A stretch of DNA of 64,000 bases from DATCYX01 sp963714425 (GTDB lineage: Bacteria > Chloroflexota > Anaerolineae > Anaerolineales > UBA4823), in contig CAVQOI010000001.1 in assembly GCA_963714425.1 (NCBI GenBank), forward strand, positions 186,001-250,000, given 5' to 3'. This document shows positions 59,878 through 64,000 of the stretch, in pieces. How positions within the stretch are numbered: the first letter of the stretch is position 1; every line of letters begins with the position of its first letter. The translations under genes and the position numbers were made by a program. The notes beneath the pieces are model-generated. The model was not told the DNA's origin. It saw only the letters and a list, made by a program, of their open reading frames with translations, and did no database searches.

Positions 59878-60525
59878 AATAATGTATATGAGCGGCAAGC
59901 TGAGCAGCGTTACCGCGTACTTTACCAGGAAATTGAAAATAAAGATCTGCCAGACCACCCCCCAGGGCAGGTTCCAGCCAAAGGCGCCCACTGAGAAGAT
60001 CAGGTTATCGACGGGAATGCTGACGCCGTTGCTGACCAGGACGCGCCCCCACTGGTAGCGACGGGTGACCTTGGTCACGAACCAGTGATACACCTCGGTA
60101 TCTACCAGCTCGCTGAAGATTTCAGCGGCGATGGAGGCGAGCACAATGCGCCATACCGGGGAAAGAATGGCGCTGAATTCTGCTCCAAGCCCCCAGGAAG
60201 GATCGCTGGAAACTTGTGCAGCCCACATCAAGTAGGCAGCCATAAAAAGGTTGATCAGTCCGGCGGCGAGAATGAGTATTTGGGCGTTGCGTTTTCCCAG
60301 GAGCTTGTGCACCAAATCGCGCAGGGTGAATGTGAGCGGGTAGATAAACGTACCCATATCCACTGCCAATCCAAACACAAGCCCGATCTTCAGGCTGGCG
60401 ATGTCGGAGAGCATCTGGGCGGCGATGTAGGCGGAGATGACCAGTACAGCCACAGCAGAGATGGCTCCAGGCAGCGCGCCACGCGGGGTGGCGTCTGCGC
60501 CAGAAGGGATATTTTCTGAATCCAC
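59857..60525 (-). CDS. queuosine precursor transporter (VUT/YhhQ family)
   Basis: 222 aa, about six TM helices. YhhQ/VUT signatures: ISAYIAAQMLSDIASLKIG, FIYPLTFTLRDLVHKLLGKR, RIVLASIAAEIFSELVDTEV and YQWGRVLVSNGVSIPVDNL, including the family's Ser-x-x-Val-Asn/Asp-type residues. Imports queuine-type precursors (preQ0/preQ1 or q). GTG start with AAGGAG before it. Next to a tRNA thiolation gene, so the region serves tRNA modification. No preQ1 riboswitch is visible upstream. Confidence 0.88.
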   Translation of the reverse strand: MDSENIPSGADATPRGALPGAISAVAVLVISAYIAAQMLSDIASLKIGLVFGLAVDMGTFIYPLTFTLRDLVHKLLGKRNAQILILAAGLINLFMAAYLMWAAQVSSDPSWGLGAEFSAILSPVWRIVLASIAAEIFSELVDTEVYHWFVTKVTRRYQWGRVLVSNGVSIPVDNLIFSVGAFGWNLPWGVVWQIFIFNFLVKYAVTLLSLPLIYIIKTKDGG

Positions 60526-60581
60526 AAAGGGCTCCTTTGTTTTGGTAAGGCGGGTAACTGCGACCGCCGTTTACCTGCATG

Positions 60582-61538
60582 CTATGTCGCTGGCGTGCGT
60601 GCAACCATCCTGCAGAAAGCACACTCGCCGGGGGCAGAAGTCGGTTGCCCGCAGGTGGGACATGCGTGCAAGGCCTCACCCGAGGCGCCGACTTCATCCG
60701 AATCTTCACTGTCCTCGGACGGGGTTGCAAATAGGCCGTTTTCTTTAGCCTGCAGGAAAGACAAATAGAAGCTTAGTTTAGCGCCCGGTCGGTCGTATTC
60801 CATCTTATTCAGGATCTCTTTGTAATAGATGGTTTTGGAGCCCTCAGCATAAGGACATTCATCATAGATGTACTCAATGCCACGCACCAAAGCATATGCT
60901 GCCATCTCACGCTCGTAGAAGCGGCACAACGGCTTGGCTTTGCGCGCCATCCCTTTGCGCTCAGGGAGAACTGGGCTCTGGCGCGTAAGGTAACCGGATG
61001 CCCAGTTGAGTGTATTTGCGAACAGCACAGCAGCCTCATCATCCAGGTTATGCCCGGTAACGAGCACGTCATATCCGAGATCGCGGGCGATGCGATTCAT
61101 CTCATGGCGCTTAGTCAGCCCACAAACAGAGCAGGGGCGACCTTTGCCACGCATGGTGCGATCAGCGGTCTGGGGGATGGTCTCGCCATAGCTCTCAGGC
61201 ACATCCACCACGTGTAGCTGCAGGTTGCGCTGGGCAGCGAATCTCTCTGTGAGGCGATGTGATTCATCAGAGTAACCGATGCCGCCATCGATGCCCAGGC
61301 CAATGTAGAGACCGTCAGCCCGGTAGCCTAGCTGGTGCAGGATATCCCACAAGGATAGCGAGTCCTTCCCACCCGATACGGCAACCAGGATGTGTTCATC
61401 CCTGGAAAACATGCGATATTTCCCGATAAATCGTTCGGTCTGCTCATAGATCCACTGCGGGTAGTGGTCTGTGCACAACGACAGCTTATGCTGGCGCATG
61501 TTGATGATGGCTTTTGAGCTACATTTTCGGCAACGCAT
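60582..61538 (-). CDS. TtuA-type tRNA 2-thiolation enzyme (TtcA/TtuA family)
   Basis: 318 aa. N-terminal zinc finger RCRKCSSKA plus CTDHY, PP-loop ATPase ILVAVSGGKDSLSLW near residue 55, a conserved Cys in RPCSVCGLTKRHEMNRIA, VTGHNLDDEAAVLFANTL, and a C-terminal zinc ribbon with ACPTCGQ and ECAFC. This layout (two zinc fingers around an ATPase core) is that of TtuA/Ncs6, which thiolates U54 or U34 of tRNA using a ubiquitin-like sulfur carrier. Such a carrier is encoded just upstream (61659). Family firm; target base inferred. Confidence 0.88.
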   Translation of the reverse strand: MRCRKCSSKAIINMRQHKLSLCTDHYPQWIYEQTERFIGKYRMFSRDEHILVAVSGGKDSLSLWDILHQLGYRADGLYIGLGIDGGIGYSDESHRLTERFAAQRNLQLHVVDVPESYGETIPQTADRTMRGKGRPCSVCGLTKRHEMNRIARDLGYDVLVTGHNLDDEAAVLFANTLNWASGYLTRQSPVLPERKGMARKAKPLCRFYEREMAAYALVRGIEYIYDECPYAEGSKTIYYKEILNKMEYDRPGAKLSFYLSFLQAKENGLFATPSEDSEDSDEVGASGEALHACPTCGQPTSAPGECAFCRMVARTPAT

Positions 61539-61658
61539 AATAAATCTTCCTTGTTGTTGTTTACCAATAAAGGGTTACGTTTCGAAATTCGCTAGAAGAT
61601 ATTCGATTTTGGCTATTGCGTATTGCGTATAGCGAATACGTAATACGAATGACATGAA

Positions 61659-61859
61659 CTAACGAGCGCCTCCAGAGATGACTGCCACCAGCTTGATTAC
61701 GTCTCCCTCACGCAAGATTTCATCATCGGTGAGCAGCTCACCGTCTCGAGTAGCGAGCACGCTCTCAGCGTTGATGCCGGCTTTCTCGATGGCATGGCGG
61801 ATTGTCATTCCGGATTTGACTTCGTATTCCTGCTTTCGCAAGATCAATTTTGCTGTCAT
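61659..61859 (-). CDS. MoaD/ThiS/TtuB-like sulfur carrier with C-terminal GGAR
   Basis: 66 aa ubiquitin-fold carrier: MTAKLILRKQEYEVKSGMT, then ILREGDVIKLVAVISGGAR. In the family the C-terminal GlyGly is activated to a thiocarboxylate. Here the protein ends GG-Ala-Arg, so two residues would need removal, or the carrier is modified differently. ATG overlaps the hydrolase stop as ATGA. With TtuA-type gene downstream, a TtuB role is likely. Confidence 0.85.
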   Translation of the reverse strand: MTAKLILRKQEYEVKSGMTIRHAIEKAGINAESVLATRDGELLTDDEILREGDVIKLVAVISGGAR

Positions 61860-62644
61860 AGCAGTTCTTGGATAAATTCCAGGATCATGGGCTTGACAAG
61901 ATCATACTGGCTGATGTGCGGTTGGTGACCCGCATGTGAAATGGGGTGACCTTGGGCATTTGGGAGGGCCTTGACCAGCAGTGGGAACGATGATGGCTTA
62001 AGAGACTGGTCTTTCTCACCCCAGATAACAAGGGCAGGCGCCTTCACTTGAGTCAGGCTGGAGGTAAGGTCGGGGATATCCCGAGCTATATAGACGAAAT
62101 ACGGCGAGGTGCGCTTGTAATCAGAAGCAATCTGCTGGCGAATTTCGGTTGAGGCGATTGTAGTGATGTCATGATTTAAACCCATGGCTGAATGTACCAG
62201 CCATTGCGGGCTGAAGCGCATGAGCATACCGCCTACAGCGGGCTTGCGGTTTGCCAGTCGTAAGAGCGGAGAGAGCTGGCGGCTGTTATAGAAGGGGTCG
62301 ATCAGCACAAGCCCGCGCACACTGCCTGGCTCTCGCATGGCGTGGAGCAGGCTCAGGTAACCGCCCAACGAATGGCCGACCAGGATTGACGGTGTAGCCA
62401 GCTCAAGCGATTCAATCCAGGCTGAGAAATGTTGATAGATGCTTTCGATCTGGTAGTCACCCGGATCGTCCGGTTTGTGACTGTCACCATGTCCGAGGAG
62501 GTCCAGGGCACGCACGTGAAATCCATCACCAGCCAGGTCGGGCGCCAGACAGCTCCAATCGTTGATAGAGGATGCCATCCCATGAATCATGATCACGGGC
62601 TGACCGCTGCCGAGGGAGATATCATTTACAAGGAGGGAGTCCAT
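61856..62644 (-). CDS. alpha/beta hydrolase
   Basis: 262 aa. Oxyanion motif VIMIHGMASSINDW, LDLLGHGDSHKPDD, nucleophile elbow LVGHSLGGYLSLLH, acid residue region VIWGEKDQSLKP and final His in HAGHQPHISQYD. Soluble, no signal. Not closely similar to the two copies of the 26-31 kb operon. It is coupled by ATGA to the sulfur carrier gene. Substrate unknown; a role in trimming the GGAR tail of that carrier is only speculation. Confidence 0.85.
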   Translation of the reverse strand: MDSLLVNDISLGSGQPVIMIHGMASSINDWSCLAPDLAGDGFHVRALDLLGHGDSHKPDDPGDYQIESIYQHFSAWIESLELATPSILVGHSLGGYLSLLHAMREPGSVRGLVLIDPFYNSRQLSPLLRLANRKPAVGGMLMRFSPQWLVHSAMGLNHDITTIASTEIRQQIASDYKRTSPYFVYIARDIPDLTSSLTQVKAPALVIWGEKDQSLKPSSFPLLVKALPNAQGHPISHAGHQPHISQYDLVKPMILEFIQELL

Positions 62645-62723
62645 AGCTTATGGAGAAATAAAAGAAAATATCCTTAAGGGAATAAAGGCTACACGCTTAT
62701 CAGTGAGTAAATTTCCTGATCAT

Positions 62724-64000
62724 TCAACCTTCTTCGATAACCCTTTCTTCATACCTGCGTGCTAATTCTCTGCGCAATACTTTTCCGATGAAGGTACGAG
62801 GGAAATCATCCACAAAGAAGACAAAGCGAGGCACAAGCTCTGGGGGCAAGCGGCGTTTACAATAGCCTATCAGCGCTTCGGCTGTTGGGCGATCTTCGCG
62901 AGCGATGATGAAGGCAACTGGCTGCCCGGCAATCGCCACTACGGCAGCCTCAGCCACCTGGGGCACTTCGAAAAGCACTTCTTCAACGTCGCGTGGGAAT
63001 GCCGGTTCTTCGGGTTTTGAAGGATACCACAAATCTGCTTTCCTTGCGATAATGCGAAAATAGCCGTCGCCGTCCATCTGGGCGATATCGCCGGTGAGCA
63101 GCCAGCCGTCGTCCATAAGCACCCGGCTAGTCTCTTTGAGGTTTTGCCAGTAACCCTGCATTACTTGAGGCCCCCGCAACGCCAGCTCTCCAATCTGCCC
63201 GACGGGCACTACCCGCTTGCCGCGCTGCAAATCCACAATACGCGCCTCTGTTGACGGGAAAGGCACACCAATACTTCCCACCTTGCGCATCCCTTTTAAC
63301 GGGTTTGCGTGAGTTACTGGAGCGGCTTCGGTCAAGCCATAACCTTCAACCAGGTGGCCGCGGGTTAATTTCTCGAACGCCTCCTGGACTTCTACTGGCA
63401 AAGGCGCTGATCCGCTGATGCAGGCTTTGATTGAGCTCACACCAAAACGGCGTACTCCAGGGTAATCCTTTATTGCAACGTACATTTGGGGGACACCTGG
63501 AAAGATGGTTGGCCTGAAACGCCGGATCGTCCTGAGTACATCTTCGACATCAAATTTTCGTTTTAATATCAGGGTTGCGCCGAGAGATATGGGTACATTT
63601 AAGGCTGTTGTCAGCCCATAGGAATGAGAAAAAGGAAGCACGCACAGGAATCGCTCGCGGCCTTCTTGTGCTTCTGGTAGCCAGTGGCGAGTTTGTAGAG
63701 CATTCGCCACCAAATTGCGGTGCGTGAGCATCACCCCTTTGGGGAGGTCGGTTGTGCCGCCGGTGTAAATGATGACAGCCAGATCTTCCGGATTGATGAG
63801 GACTTCTGGCGCTTCCGCGCTCTGTTTCGAGATCAACTTGTCCCAGGCATGCATATGAATGTCTGGTGCGTTGTCTGCTTGATTGGGCGGGTTGCTGTCG
63901 CTTGAGACCATGGCAGCCTTCACCCCCCTTGGCTTGTGAGGCTCGCCAGGCCCGATGGTAATCAGGTGGCTGAGGGGAAGCTCGTCTGCACCCGGTTGGT
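62724..64000 (-). CDS. AMP-dependent acyl-CoA synthetase, C-terminal part (runs off window)
   Basis: The minus strand is open from the window edge, so the start lies outside. About 425 residues are present. Motifs: VIIYTGGTTDLPKGVMLTHR (P-loop-like A3), VEGYGLTEAAPVTHAN (A5), WLLTGDIAQMDGDGYFRI (A7) and FIGKVLRRELARRYEE with the A10 Lys. This is the ANL family; long-chain fatty-acyl-CoA ligase (FadD) is the best match. It activates a fatty acid with ATP then CoA. It may share a transcript with the downstream hydrolase-carrier-TtuA genes. Confidence 0.93.
   Translation of the reverse strand, partial: QPGADELPLSHLITIGPGEPHKPRGVKAAMVSSDSNPPNQADNAPDIHMHAWDKLISKQSAEAPEVLINPEDLAVIIYTGGTTDLPKGVMLTHRNLVANALQTRHWLPEAQEGRERFLCVLPFSHSYGLTTALNVPISLGATLILKRKFDVEDVLRTIRRFRPTIFPGVPQMYVAIKDYPGVRRFGVSSIKACISGSAPLPVEVQEAFEKLTRGHLVEGYGLTEAAPVTHANPLKGMRKVGSIGVPFPSTEARIVDLQRGKRVVPVGQIGELALRGPQVMQGYWQNLKETSRVLMDDGWLLTGDIAQMDGDGYFRIIARKADLWYPSKPEEPAFPRDVEEVLFEVPQVAEAAVVAIAGQPVAFIIAREDRPTAEALIGYCKRRLPPELVPRFVFFVDDFPRTFIGKVLRRELARRYEERVIEEG

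Noticed and set aside
1..64000. CRISPR array, complete IS element or rRNA operon
   Set aside because: No regularly spaced repeats, transposase gene or rRNA sequence was seen on either strand.

Overview
The window looks like a chromosomal segment of a Chloroflexota bacterium, most likely an uncultured member of the Anaerolineae. This is inferred from gene content, not from a marker-gene tree. The pointers are many lipoproteins and membrane-anchored proteins with Thr/Pro-rich linkers, three DUF3048 paralogues, NBR1-type Ig-like and DUF4332 proteins, DUF4388/small-GTPase/V4R signalling genes, an archaeal-type S-adenosylhomocysteine hydrolase, and sigma70-like TTGACA/TATAAT promoters. No prophage, complete IS element or CRISPR array is visible. 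Four genes carry single-base frameshifts, so the source may be a draft or metagenome assembly.

Layout. 1-2 kb: 5' part of uvrB and a PHP-family phosphoesterase. 2-6.4 kb: secG, a peptide-type ABC solute-binding protein, and a frameshifted TPR/lytic transglycosylase. 6.5-10.7 kb: two small genes, then a methyl-cycle/salvage group (mtnA, a frameshifted PfkB kinase, ahcY). 10.7-18.1 kb, minus strand: TfoX-like protein, GNAT acetyltransferase, an Ig-like lipoprotein, recA, an M23 peptidase lipoprotein, a beta-propeller protein and a site-2 protease. recA and uvrB share an operator-like sequence at their promoters. 18.2-18.6 kb: a selenocysteine tRNA and a strong unassigned structured RNA with its own promoter and terminator. 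18.7-23 kb: a GAF-GGDEF diguanylate cyclase, a transglutaminase-like protein, a second possible RNA and a frameshifted class V aminotransferase. 23-25.2 kb: an AT-richer decayed island next to tRNA-Asn, with a broken surface-type gene, an 18-residue-repeat coiled-coil protein, a tyrosine recombinase remnant and an orphan protein.

25.3-31.7 kb is a compact signalling operon: DUF4388 protein, small GTPase, alpha/beta hydrolase, V4R sensor, left-handed beta-helix protein (frameshifted), REC plus degenerate GGDEF, single REC, and a second alpha/beta hydrolase. I consider it the best candidate for an undescribed system. 31.8-39.7 kb holds two vitamin importers. The first is an ECF transporter (S, T and two ATPases) behind a promoter with a perfect 13-bp inverted repeat. 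The second is a TPP riboswitch controlling thiamine pyrophosphokinase and a ThiBPQ-like ABC importer. 39.7-42.8 kb: rhodanese, DUF402, a small membrane protein, DUF4126 and DUF2085.

42.9-52.8 kb: three DUF3048 proteins around DegV, a cystathionine beta-synthase-type enzyme, a ParB/sulfiredoxin-fold protein that may be a free-serine kinase, and a cystathionine gamma-synthase/lyase. With ahcY and mtnA these outline the methyl cycle, methylthio salvage and transsulfuration. 53-58 kb: a TPR membrane protein, a large GAF/PAS histidine kinase and an FmdB zinc ribbon. 58.4-59.8 kb: glnA with a clear terminator. 59.9-64 kb, minus strand: a queuosine-precursor transporter, a TtuA-type tRNA thiolation enzyme, its MoaD/ThiS-like sulfur carrier, an alpha/beta hydrolase, and the C-terminal part of an acyl-CoA synthetase that runs off the window.
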